This document shows, piece by piece, positions 1-13,900 of a stretch of DNA of 64,000 nt. Within the stretch, counting starts at the first letter, position 1. Every line of letters starts with the position of its first letter. The stretch is taken from the NCBI RefSeq assembly GCF_037975245.1, contig NC_092564.1, positions 11,443,984 through 11,507,983 on the forward strand, in the 5' to 3' direction. Below the pieces are notes generated by a model. The model had not been told where the DNA came from. It made no database searches and saw nothing but the letters and a program-made list of their open reading frames with translations. The translations under genes were made by a program, and so were the position numbers. This DNA is from Apostichopus japonicus (lineage: Eukaryota > Echinodermata > Holothuroidea > Aspidochirotida > Stichopodidae).

Positions 1-3000
1 CATCTTTAGCCATGATGGTCGCCCAACTCTGGTTCTCTTCCATTTTCTCGATCATATCATCATCTGGAGGAAGCAAATTATGAAAGACGATATAGAGAAT
101 TTAATCTACAAAATGGTATTAAAATGCCATACTCTTTTGTAAATTTCTGCTAAACATTTCAACAAGCACCTGTGAAACACATGGGGAGTTCACTAAAGCT
201 CATAGCAAGCATATATATTATATATTAGGGGTTGAACTGAAGCTCACAACAAGCACCTATAAAACACATTGGGTTTAATGAAATGCTAACAAGGTGTATC
301 AAGTTAATACTACATATTTAGGCTTGAACTTCACTTCAACAAATATAAATTTTTCAAATGACATCAGAAGGTTAAACAGAGAATGTAAACTGTTTGAATA
401 AATCAATGAGCTTGGGGATATTAGTACTATTTTATTCTTTAACATTGAAGAGTCTTGTCTTTTTTTGTTTAAGAAACTGAAGAAAGGATGAAAATAAGAT
501 GAAAACATGCATGACATTCCAGATCAAGTTTTCTGTGCCTTTATGTAATTCACTTTAACAAGATATTTCTTTAAAATGTTAGAACTAACACTAACTGTGC
601 AAAGAAGAAAAAACAAGAAAAGAAAAACAGCTGTCCAAATTGATTTCAGATAAATGCTAAGGTCTTTGGTTTATAATATTTCCATTTGATCGATAACATT
701 CTTTGGAATAATAACATTCCACATTGCTTAGACTTTGGATATTGGATACAATATAAATTATTTTGAGTGATTGATTAATTGATTGATTAAATACACCCGC
801 TTTATAATAATTAATAATATTTGCTTTTTATATAGCGCTTTACACCAGCGATAGGTCTCAAAGCGCTTTACAGACGTTATATTACCCCTGGTCAATGATA
901 ACCTGTCCCAGAGACAATCCCTCCAGTCGGCAGCAGTTATATACTGCGCCCAATGACAAGTTACCTCACAGGTACTCATTTAACCCCTGGGTGGAGAGAG
1001 GCAAGTGAGATAATGCATCTTGCCCACGGACACAACGTAATGAACTAGGCATGAATCGAACCAGCAATCCTTGGATCACGAGTCCAACGCCTTAGCCAAT
1101 TGCTCTCTTTGTACAAGTGATACATAAGACAATATATCACATATGAGACAATATGAAATAAAGAATTGTCAAATTACAAGAAAAAGACAAATGATACCTT
1201 CATCACCATCCTCTTCGCCGACTGGTACCAAAATATCACAACAGTTGACTCCTCTGTCATGGGCATGCAATGTAGTGATTTCAACACCTCTGTGTGACCA
1301 GATTTTAAGTTGTCCATCTGCTGAACTGGATACGATACACCCATGCTAAAAACAAAGATATAGAAATTCAAAAGTTAGACATGTTTTTGTTTCATGAGCC
1401 ATTACTTTAAAGTGAAGGGAAATATCAGTTTCAGAGATGACTAATATAGGCCCTGTAGAAGAGGTATATACCAGCAGAACTTGAAATAAAGCTTTTCGGT
1501 GACCGTAGAAAAGAGATATCCTGAGCTCTAAAACAAGCTAGAGACCATTAAATGCATTGACTCACACTGTAGGAAACGGATGTCACAGCCGACAAATGAC
1601 CCTCAAAGGTGACTTTAACCTGCTTCTTCTTCAGACTCCATAACTTCAGGCTACAATCATTAGACCCAGTCACCTGTGACACAATGAAAGATATCATTCA
1701 TAAAAGGGAGAGAAAACTTAAACCTCTAGTTTCATGATTCTTAATATAAACTGATTTTAATGCAACAATACTGATCACACAGATCTTGATGAAGTTAAAT
1801 TTCAGTAGACTCGTTTATTCACTGTCCTATTCAATGACTTATGAATATTAATTATACAGAACAAGAAAATTTGATAAATGATAGAGACGAAAATGGATGA
1901 CAAAGTCAAAGAAACTCGATCACAAAAGGAAACTACTTCACAAATGCATAAATGCACAAATGCATAAAATGGTTACTGCATTTAGTGAGGTTTTGAAAGA
2001 TGTGGATCATCAGGCATTGGTGCAATGGGTAGCTTCCAATATTCAAGGCAAAACACATAAACAACTTAAAAGCTGAGTTCTTCATTGCTATTAATAATAT
2101 AAAATTGAGAACTTCTAAATGCTCGGATGGTTCATATATAATAAAAAAATATGGAAAGCTCTATGACTGTTCGCCTTAATGCACAACACAGAATTTTTAA
2201 AAATTATAACGTTTAATAGACAAAGTAAACAAGTCAAACAACAGCTTATCTACTAAAGAACATCTACATAAACCGTACCAGATAATCGCCATTATCGGAC
2301 CAAGCCACTGACGTTATCCAATCTTTATGACAACCGTGTATCTTGAGCGTTGGTTGCTTTCCCTCTTGTCGGAGACTGCCATCATCTGATGCCCACACGA
2401 TCAACATCTATAAGAGCAAAAACAATTAGCTATGTAGTCAAACATTACATCTCCCATTGTGAAATTATGTACTGTGATATTGAAGTGCTGTTATATAAAG
2501 ATAATGAAGGGCATTTTTTCCACTTTTTGTTTTAAATCTTTTTTTGATGGAACAGAGATAGAAATGTCAAATGTCATAATTTAAGACACAATGAGCATAA
2601 ATATTAAAAATAAATAAAATATAACATTAACATTAAGGCCTTCACTGGAGAACCAATGTCATTGCTGATTTAGCTTTAAAGGAGTATTCCAGAGATATTA
2701 ACATATTTTAAAGATGAATATCTTATAAGTCTGGAATAGCTACAGAAATATGTTCCCAGCACTCATAGTTTTTTTCTTGGACTATGAATTATCGAGACTA
2801 ACATGAATCTGTCTAATCCCATCCTTTAAGCCATTAGCTGCATACATAGCTAGTATTAATCTTTACCTTATCCCTGGTTACACAAGCCAATTGGGTACCA
2901 TCGGGACTGAAGGCAATACAGCTGACCGGCGCTGAACTCTCTGCATACAATGTACAGAGTATTGGTAAGCTGCAACGACAGTAAAATAATGTAAACGGTT

Positions 3001-6000
3001 GCTTTCGTAATGAAATGTACACTTGATCAGTACTTTTTGTTTCTTTAAAAATCTACAATTACTGTACAAATTACTGTTCAGCTGATTCACTCTTATTTCA
3101 CAGCTCACTTTAAATCTTTCACTTGTTGGCAAATTTGTTCTAACAAATGGTTTAGCATGGTATGGTGGAGCTGTCAATGGATCGTTGGGGGGAAAGTTCT
3201 GAGCCTTGTGAACCCCCTCCCACCCCTGCCTCCTGTGAGCCCACCACAAAAGAAGTGCTCTAGGTGAAATTGGATGTGAAGTATTAAAGACATCTCAGAT
3301 ATTGTACCTAGCTAAAATAAATGGAATAACGATAATCTAAACACTGATTTCACTCCTGATGGTGTATGTCCCCCTCCCAACCACTCACCCGGTTGATCTT
3401 GGTATTAAGTTTACAGCCCTGTCAATGAATGTACACTTTTAATATTCTTAAGCACATAGTAAGTCCTGACAACCTCTCAGTCCCCTACCCAATCACCACA
3501 TCCAAAGTTACTTCACCATATGATATTATTGTGAAATAGCACCATCCCATCTCAGTTTTATCAATTACAATTTAAAGCAAACATTTTATTTAGATTACCC
3601 ACAGCCCTCTCTAGAATTAATAACCCGGTATTCAGAACATATCTGGTAGAAAATTTCCCCGGCAAATGCCCTACAAATGCAACCTACGAAGGTAATACTT
3701 TATTGAAATAAACAATTTTAAACAAACCTCTTCATTCCTTTTGACAAAGTCATTAGTCTCCAGATCTTGATTGATGCATCTTCAAATGATGCGGCCACCA
3801 GCTGGTTCCTTGAGGCAAAGGTGACAGAGGAGACTGGAGTGTGGTCCGAAGTGAGTGTAGTGATGAGGCGCCCATCTTCACTGGAAAGAATCTAAGGATG
3901 ATGAAAAATATTTAAGGTGAAAAAACTGCATGAATAAATTTGAAGGGATATTAGACTCATGAAATGTACACTTTTCAATTAACGATTTTATTGTTTCTCG
4001 AACTAAATGAGTGGTCGCACTTTGTTGATTAATATTTGTCTTGCAATTATTATTAAGTGGTGTCACAGTAACATACTCTCTATGTGGTGGTCATGTGATG
4101 AAATCGACCAGTCTAATGAGATGACTGATGAATGGCTAATTTTTATCTTTGTTTAGTATTTCCCCAGGGTAAGGAAGCCAACAGAAACTCTTATCAAACC
4201 CCATCCATTTGATGATTGTGGATGAACACTGGCTGATACCAAGCCTTCTCTTTTCCATGAGTGTTTAGATAGTTAAGACGCATGCCTGTAATTGTCGCAC
4301 CCATTCCCTGCTCCCGGGACCGCCAGATAACATCCCCATCCGACCAGTGAGATTGTACCTTAGCATCTGACCACTTTGGGAAATACAGATGGAGGTGAGG
4401 ACACCCCCCCCCCCCGCCCCCTTCATCATCGCTGTAGTGCAGCTATGTTGTTTTGAAGTCATTGAAAGAACAGAACCAAAACTCACTTCCCAATTTGCCA
4501 AACCAGATATACCAAATCCATGGCAGACTCCCCTCAACAGCACAGCAAATCAGCTATTTTGTATTGAATACATTTTCTTATTACAGTACAGACCATTGGC
4601 TTAAATGTCTAAGCTTATTTTCAAACAATCAAGATAATAAAGCAGTCTTGTCTTTATCAAAATTCGTCAGCATCACATAACAATTTAATGATTAGCTATA
4701 TTTCTTGGTCCCCAATATTCTGTTTCATTCAATATAGTAGTCCTGAAAACTCACTCCAAACAAATGTCACATGATATTTTATTCAAGACTCTTGTCCTGC
4801 CATTAATGTTGTTACTTAGGCTCAAACTATTATTACTACACAGGTATGGATATTTTTCGTGATAATCCTAGACATTTTAGATTTCAGGATGCACACATAA
4901 ATAAAGAAACAGCTCATTCTATTAACTTCTGAACAATCAAAATTGAATACCTTACCTCTACTACTCCAGAGTGGTAGCCCACTATAACACCAGGTAATTC
5001 TTGGTTGCTGCTACACCATGCTACACCACTGACTCTTGATTCATGGTGTCTGACCTCTACAATGACCTGGCCAGTCAATACATCTAACAGACACAGATTA
5101 CCACTGTGGTACCCTGTTAGAAGGAGGCCACCATCAGGACTGAAGACACACACCGTGCTGGGTGAATTGTCTGGCAGGCTGTGACTGCAAACCTGCTTAC
5201 CCAAAGTACCAGACCAAACCTGAGGGATATAGTAGAACAAAATACAAAATATGTCACCATTCTGCAAATTGTAAATATATGCCGAAGTTTCAAGATAAGA
5301 ATGTCAACATAAGGTGCCATTGCAAGCTAATTTACTTAGAGCAGTGTTTTGAATTTGGTTAACAGTTTTAACAATCTTCCACACAATATTACTCAAAATG
5401 ATATTGTGATGCGACTCTACAGCCATGCCCAAGTTGGGGCGCTGTTATGCCGGCCCTACCTAGTTCCGCAAATACTTGACAAGCTGCAGTCTCTGACTGC
5501 AGATCAATAATGTTACAATGAGTTGATCACTAGCGCTACAAACAAGTTCATTTGTATTTACTGAAGAAGAGATCTTTTGGAATATATTTTTCAAGTCAAA
5601 CATATTGTTCAAAGCATGTTAACTGGTGTTATATACTTTGCTTTTTTGTTGTCCAAACTGCACAAGCGGAACACACTGAACTACTCAATCACCCAGCGCA
5701 TCTGTCAGAAACTTTTCTGCTTACTTTTGAGCACTTTCACATGATTGTGTGTTACTTTGATTCAGAGAAAATGATCAAACTAAGTAAATATTTTGCTTAA
5801 ATGAGCACCAAAGTAAGTCTTTAAGTATTTTACCTTCAAGCTGTGATCATCACTGACGGTAACCAGCTCCAAACCAGAAGGAGCAAATCTAAGTTGATTA
5901 ATGGGTTGAGTATGTCCACTCAGACAACCCACCTGTAGTAGAAAAAAACAAAAAGTACAATAAATTTTATGTGGAGTATATCTCTCTCTCAAAGCAAACT

Positions 6001-7989
6001 AACAGTGCAGTTCATGTCGTATCAACTCTCCAACCCGTCCACCATCATTGATTAATGTACATTTCCCTTGAGTAGCAACTCTAATGGGAAACATTTAAGA
6101 ATGTATAAGAAAAGAGAAATTTTTTAGAGGAAATTTTATAAATATGACGCTATTCCTCCATTGCTCAGATTTTAGTCAACGTTCTTTGTAGATTGTCATA
6201 TGATAGGAGATGAGAACCACACAAGGCAAGAACCATTGTACCTAGAATGGATATTGTGCAGGGTAGACTGGTAAAGCTTAGGGTGTGTGGGCTGTCTATT
6301 GCAAAGTACCCTTGGTTTTTACTCTTGTTTGTCTTGAGCAACAATGACTTACCACAACACCATTAGAAGCAGACCACATCATGACTTCACCGTCCATTGC
6401 AGCGGATGCCAGGTAGACATCGTTAGGGGACCATGCCACGGATCGTACCGCTGACTTGTGACCACGTAACACCTGAAGAGAATGTCAACAGTTCGTGTCA
6501 TGACACAGTTTTACACCATATGAGCAACTGATGTATACCATCACTAATGTTATACAGTTCTAGTCAAAATCCAACCAGACTCTAGTTCACTTAACTATAC
6601 AAACCAGTGAATGGAGGGTGTGATGTAGTATATGTTTCTCCTCTAAGATACAACTGACTAGTTCACTCATCACTTTTACAACAACCTGACAGTTATAGCA
6701 ACTTATGTGCTAGTATCAGGGTATCAAATAATACTCACTCTTCACCTACTTGTCTCTGTAATAATGGGTCTTGCAATATTTACAACACATACCCTTTTCA
6801 CGATTGCAATTGGCAAAATAAATAAATTCCAACACTTTCTCCACAAGGTTGATCAATGACACTCTCAATTCATCTAGACTTTTTTTGTTGTAAAAGTCAA
6901 ACCATCAAGTCGACAGGATGGAGTTTTCTTTTCTGTATTTTTCCGTTTCATATCAAACTTAAATTGTTACATTGTTGAATGTTGAGTAGTATCCTTGTGA
7001 CTAGATATTTGAAAATCTTACCGCAATTTTCTTTTTCTCTACGGTATCCCAAACTTTGAGTGTTGCATCCCAGCTTGCTGTGACTATTTTTCTTCCTCCG
7101 CTATGGAAAGCAACACAATTGATTGGTCGTTTCTCTGTGAGGGTACAGACTGGTTTGCCGGTGCGTCCATCCCACAGCTTCACCATACAGTCCCAGGATG
7201 CTGATGCTACCATGTTGCCCCCCTTATCAGAACAACACCAGTTTACATGACGCCTGTGCCCAGACATCTCTGATATTCTGTAGCAAACAAGGAAAACATT
7301 TTGTCAGTGTGAAAGCAGTGTGAACTTTGGAAATCACTATAAGAAACACAAAATATTATGAGCTATAATTGTGTTATGTTTACACTGAGATACTTTGCAT
7401 TACGTTATGTCATGTCACTCTGATGATGCTCATACCCTGTGACATCACATAAAGGATACAAATGGTTTTGTTGCTTTTTAAAGTGAAGTGGAATCAAAAT
7501 TACACAACTGAAACAAGGTGGTCAGGTATGTACGTTAGGTCTAAACTATGCACACATTATATGTTCACATTACACCCCTATAACACCCCCATTATTTCCA
7601 TTTTATTCCCTTACCTGTGCCCTTGATGTACATCCCATAGGCTGAGCAGGCCATCTTTGGATGAGGAGACTAAACGGTTACTGCCAACGAAACAAACAGC
7701 TGTGATGGCATCGGCATGGCCGTAGAAACTCCTCTTTTCCTGGTGTGTGTAAAGAAGCGGGAGATTGGTTACATCAGCTAATATTAATTTAGTAATTTGA
7801 TGCTACTAAAAGAAAAAATCTTGGTTTTATTCTATCTAATGGCTTTGTTTATACAGCTTTAAAATGGAGGCTGGGATAATGAAATTTACTTACCATTCCT
7901 GTTGACAGCTCGTACAACCTGATTGCAGAGTCCTCAGATCCACAAACAAAGAACTGGTTATCTGGAGATATATCCAGACAGGATACAGG
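1..7989 (-). other. TEP1: TEP1 exons 28-39: WD40 repeat array (residues 1644 onward, incomplete)
   Basis: Repeated strands ending in WD or a variant are visible: LLSLWDV (exon 29), MVKLWDG and LKVWDT (exon 30), VMMWSAS (31), SIKIWRL (34), LIVWASD (36), LKLWSLK (37) and LKIWSHRG (38), each preceded by GH or a similar turn. About 14-15 blades are present before the left edge. In vertebrate TEP1 this array forms two propellers used for complex assembly. Exon 39 starts DDDMIEKMEENQS and runs off at base 1. Confidence 0.92.
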
Positions 7990-10900
7990 CTGCAAGAGAA
8001 ACAAAAGACATCTTTAAATAATGAATAAAATTACAAACACAGTAATGAGACGGGAGTGCCGATTATTCAACCTTTGCTGAATATAAGTAATATAAGTAAC
8101 AGAGTAGGGTTCAGTCAGAGTGGAGGGGGAAGCGAGAGGGGCACAAAGTATGAGTGACAGTGGGACATGTGACTTTGATTTGAGAGGGCCAACTATAGTA
8201 TTTCCTCAAACATTCCGACAAAACCAATGCTCGGTGCATTCCCTAAGGCAAATTCCAGTATTTGAAAGTTTTTCAACAAAGGGAAACTTAACACTTACTA
8301 TGTTTCTCTCAACTTACCAAAACCGGGTCACATTTATTTTCTAATTTGATTTAAACCATCTATCAATATAGCCCTTTTAAAATAGAAAAAGGGCAAGTTT
8401 TAATTACAAAAAGTTAAATCGGTTTTACCAAAGATGAGCACTTCCTATTTGGGTTTTTTCACAGAACAGGGGGGTAGGAATGGGGAGTGGGAGTGGGGTA
8501 TGTGTCCCTGTTCACACTCTGCCCCATTTCTGATGCCGTGTCCCCTCAAATCCTTAAGATTGACAGTGACCAAAATTGTACATATTAAAATGTGTACACA
8601 AATAGTTCCTGTGTATTTGATGAATGACTCCGAAAGGGAAATTAAATCTGATATGTAGATGAGTCTGAACATTTAAATATATCCCATTCAGTCTCTACAA
8701 CATGTGACTATATATTAACATAAACCAACCAATAATTAAATAGTAATAACAACACCAAAAGACTAACCTGAGCAAAGCTAGACAAGGTCTGTATACACGG
8801 GTGATCTATTTCTGCTTTATTCTTCCAATGGACTAGTCTATGTTCACTATCGGATACATCATTCAATTCTTCAAGAGCGTTCTGGCATACCAACGATGCC
8901 GACGGCTGGTTGGCTGCTTCTTGCCAAACTAGTGAAGGGCACTGACCAATCAGATGCAAGCATCTTTGTACGAAATTGTTGTAGCTTTGGACGGTGGGTG
9001 ACGACATAAATTTTTCCAATTCCTTTTGATAGATTCGTGACGGATTGGTAGTTCTGCCGGAGACCTGAAAGCTCTCTGGTAGCAGCGGTGCCACGCCCAA
9101 CCTGGCACAAGCGTGAATGAAGTGAAGGTTACAGAGGACAGTTTGCAACAGCTGAAAGAGTCCAGCGTGAGTGAGATGGTACGGTAGCTCTGTGATGCCA
9201 CGCAACTGTGCTCCAGTCAATGATCCATCCCCACGAGGGTCGGCTAATTTGCTAAAGTAACCTGTAAGAATGCAAATGGAAGATTGAAAGGTTTTAAAAA
9301 AAATCTGCACTTCCCATTGATACAGGCTATAAGAATAGGATCAGAATCATGACCAGCTGTCCCTGGGTTAATCCTAAAACTTAAACTTTAAGGATCAATT
9401 TAAAACTTTAACTAGACTTCTGTAATTAACCAAATTTTCCTCTTATTGTCCCACCCCTCCCCCCCACCCACATCCACCTCCTACTAAATTCATGAACATC
9501 TTACAACACTCCTAGCATTGCCTATCTAAGAAAACATTTCACTGTAACTGAGCTTGAATGCTTCAAAAGTACTATTGGAGACATTTATATTGTTCCATAA
9601 TTCAGTATTCCAAAAAGAATGAAGGATTTTAAAAAAAAATTATGGCTCAAATTATGTGAAAAGACTCCAAATCAAAGTTATTTCAACATACACATAAAGC
9701 AGCAACCCAAGTATCTGACTCACCTCGAATAGATTGACTCTTTAACAGTCTAGAGGTAACTAAACAAAATATTACTGTGGTAATAAGACTTAAGGTCAAC
9801 AGAAATTAGAATCTGTTGTTAAGAGAAGCTTACCTGCCAATAGTATGTGCATCTGTATCCTCATTTCGACCCCGGTGCCTTTCAAATAGCGATGGTTGAC
9901 TGCCTTAGAAATAATGTCACTGTGAATTCTCAACTGGGAGCTGAAGAAAGATACAAAAATATATTAAACTGACACAAACTGAAAGAAAGTGAAAAAATGA
10001 AATACTTGTACAAACAAGACACTGATAACAGAATTATGATCTGATAAAATAAAGCCAGGTGAGTTTTAATTTCTGAATACAATTCACCCATTTCTTTACC
10101 TAAATGATATGATACTTGTTATTATACATCTTTAGATTTCTATTTTATTTAATCAAAAATCAACCTTTGAGTCTCTTATTATCACCAATAATACTATTAA
10201 TATTACTGTCCCTGCCTCTGTTATTTAATCTTCTCAGCATGGTCCTCTCTAAATGATAAAGCTCCTTAATTCTCCTAAGTTAGTGTGACGACATATCCAA
10301 CCAATGACCAAGTAAACAGCTCTTGTCATCTATGGTCTCCATCAAGTACTGTCTTTGACAACTATTCAAACCTTCACATTAGGTAATATGATAACATTTT
10401 GAAAGAAAATGACATCTTTAATAATTCCACTTTCTACTTACTTGCATCTCATTGAAACATTAACATTAGGCTAATTACATACTGTTGAGTGCTTGTGATC
10501 TTATATCCTACCATACAAATTAAGTTACTAAATGTAAACTTAGGAAGCTGTGTTTTGATCACTATTAAAGGTTTGTCACAGTAACAAGTGATGTTCCATG
10601 ACAGCCTGTGTGAGACTCACCTGTGTTCTACTCCTGGATTTATCAAGCTTTTCACACTTCTTATCAATCTTGCAAACACTGCTGTAGGAATAAACTGAAG
10701 CGGAGCTAAGGATATATTCCTGATGCCATCGTAGGTGAATTTCTGACCTTTGACCTGGTAAGCCAGACTGAGAAGGTGATGGAGCTCCTCCTCTTCCAAA
10801 CCTGATCAAGCAAAATATGTGGGCAGTATGAAAGAATATTATAAAACTTAACGAAAACAGTAAAGAATAAATCAATTCAAAAATCCTAAAGACCTCATCA

Positions 10901-13900
10901 TCAGGTCATTCATAGAACAATAGTACCTAAATTTATAACAAACATCCTTAGATGTTGGAAGGAAAAGAACCAGAAGAAAACAACCATACAAGAACAAGAT
11001 GCTAATGCTAGGTCAATAAAGTGAATGAAGATGGTGACAGTAACCCAAGAGTAGCATCTGGAATGTTATGTGGCCACAGCCCTGGCCGGCTAAATTAATG
11101 CATGTTTCTCATCTAGGAATGATTCATTGAATCCTTCAGGATATATGAACTGGACTTAAGATGTAAAGTTACAGGGGGTCCACTTGTATGGAGTATGATG
11201 AACTAGCTGCATAATTAATACCAGCAGAGACTTACCATCCCTGGCACATGTGAGCAGAACCAAAGTTTGCTGGACCATGTTCTTATCATGTTCTCTCTCC
11301 AGTCGCCCGATAACATCCTGAAGTAAAGCATCCATCGTGTGGGAAAGAGACTTCAATCTAGTCGACACCTGGAAAAATACAACATGAGGACACGAATAAC
11401 AAACACAATTAAAGATCGAAACCTGTAAAAAATACAACACAAATAGCAAACACAATTAAAGATTGACAACTGTAAAAATACAACAATAGAAACCAAATCA
11501 CAAACACAATTAAAGAGGATGTTAGTGGTGTTCATGTTTCCTTCATCCTGAATTTCGTAAACTTTGAAAGTTCTCAGTGTCTGGAGAATGGCTAATAGGT
11601 AAAGTCTTCCTGCCAGTGCTTTTGACATTGTAAATTTAATTTACATGCATGTGTGTATGAGTGTGGGAAGGATGTATGCGGGGTGGGTGATTAATGGTTG
11701 GGAACAGGACACAGTTGAGGTTTAAGCAATAAAATTACTCAAGTACTATGTCTATGAAGGTTAAGGTCATAAATCAGAAAATTGAACATTTCTCCATTTT
11801 CCAACTATTTCCTGTTTCAAAGAGCTCACTTCCCTACCTCCACCCTCGCCCCCCCCCCCCAAAGAGAGAAAAAAAACATATACAGTATCCTGTAAAGCTT
11901 GCCATCACACACTTTGCTGGTTATCTTATTACATAATAGCCACAACTAAGCAACTTAAATGAGCCTGATGAAGGTAATTGGGAGCCTAGTGTAGCTGCTA
12001 CACATTCAAGAAGAGACTGGCAATAATTGTAACTTGCAATCTAATTTCTAATAGTCACAAGGCCAACTAAAGATGCCACCATGAAGAAAATGCATAACAT
12101 AACTTTGAAAGTGCTAAACAAATATACCACATGACAAATTCACTGACAATGTAGTTAGGTTCCATCCATATAAGTATGTGCCATGGGACTGAAGAACTAC
12201 ATAATGACAAAGTTTATGAAAACATTACTGACCTCCTCAAAAACTCCAAACATTCTGATTTCTTCACAGGCTAGACTGAGGTACATAGCCAAGTTTGCTT
12301 GTCTCTTAGATGCCAGTAGTTTCATCTGCAAATAGAAATAAACAAGAAAGCCACATGTTTATTTCCTGTAGATGTCAAAAGGTCATTAGAGTCTAATACC
12401 AGTTGATATTGTTGCCACTACATCTGACAACAGGCTATAGTGTTTGATTGGAATTGACAGAACCTCTCTCTATCGATCCTTTCCGGCCACTGATTTACAT
12501 CTGCTTTACATCTGCTGAAAATTCAAAAACTAAAAGTTCAAATGCATTATTTAAGTATTCTGCAAACAAGTCCACTTATGTTGTGGATGCTGAATACAGA
12601 AGCAAACAAGACAACAACAAAAAACGTCATTACCTGATTGTTGAATGGGGACTCATCCAGAGTTTTACGATAGATTCCAAGGGTTTTACGAATCATCTCT
12701 GATTTGTCCAGAATATCCAGAGGCCCGAGATTGAAAAATGAGATATCAGTGCGCCTCTGCAGTGACTTGTGACACTCTTTGCTTTCAAGGCACGACAACA
12801 GGAAGATTACATTCTGGAAAAAAGGTGCAAGATGATCAATTCAGTGGAGAAATGCTGCAAAGTATTTAATATAAGTCTGTAGCCCTACAAAGGTCAAAGT
12901 TTCAAACTCATTGACAGCTCTGTATTACACCCATGTTTGTGGTCAGATCATTGGTGGACACAGTTCTCTCTTGTTAATACCATTATGGACATTAATGTTG
13001 CATACAATATACATTAAAGGTGCTGTATTAGCTGCAATGTTAGACATTGGTAACACCTCATCTACAAAGCAAATTTACCGTCCTATGTATATTTTTTCAT
13101 GAAACTGCTCCAAATTCTTCCTTGAATCTAGGCATTAATAAACGTCTCCAGATATCATTAACAATGAATTTGTCATGTGTTACTTACATCTGGGATAGAC
13201 TGCGGCAGCCATTCCATATTCCATGCTACATTATGTGGAGTAAGTTGGTCCAGACCATCTACAATGATAACAAATTTGCTGTACCCGACTCTTTCACTGG
13301 CTTGCTCAAGAAATTTAGGCAACTTCGTTACAAGATTTCTGTGGAAAAAAAAATTACGAAAGCAAATGAAGAGGTAACTTTCCCATTTAAAAAAAAAAAA
13401 GTTTTTCACCACTAGTAGTCATTTTCATGTTAATTGCAGTAATCAACACCAACGATATCACACAGGATTTGAAATTTTGATACTAGCGTGAACTTTTGCA
13501 GAGGCAGACATAATTAAACAAAACAGAAAACATGCTTAAATACACAGATGGGACACAAAAGTTAATTGACACATTGACTTATGTTTGTAAAACTTTTCGA
13601 TTGGTCAACAGTGAGTATAGGTTTTCTTCTGCTATAATTTATAACAAACTTGAAAACAGGGAGCAGTCCAACCAATGAAAAATTGGACTTTTTCTTGATT
13701 TATTGAATTTTTCACCCTCTAATTTATTTGTCACCACTTAATTTCATTATATGACCATTGTTTACAAGCAAGAACTTACTGGTAGTCATCTGGTACACCC
13801 ATGATGAGGTTAAAGGTCAATTTAATTGTCCAGCAGATCCTTTGAAGAAGATTATAGAGCTGACCGGAACCAGGAGATGCTCCAACAAAATGGATCAGGT

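Noticed and set aside
1040-1108. Functional tRNA gene on the minus strand
   Set aside because: A and B boxes are present, but the acceptor stem does not close and the sequence continues into a SINE body and tail.
4200-4543. Possible TEP1 exon between exons 33 and 34
   Set aside because: An open stretch exists (WSDAKVQSHWSDGDV), but exons 33 and 34 already join in phase 0 into a continuous WD40 blade, and the stretch does not resemble a blade.
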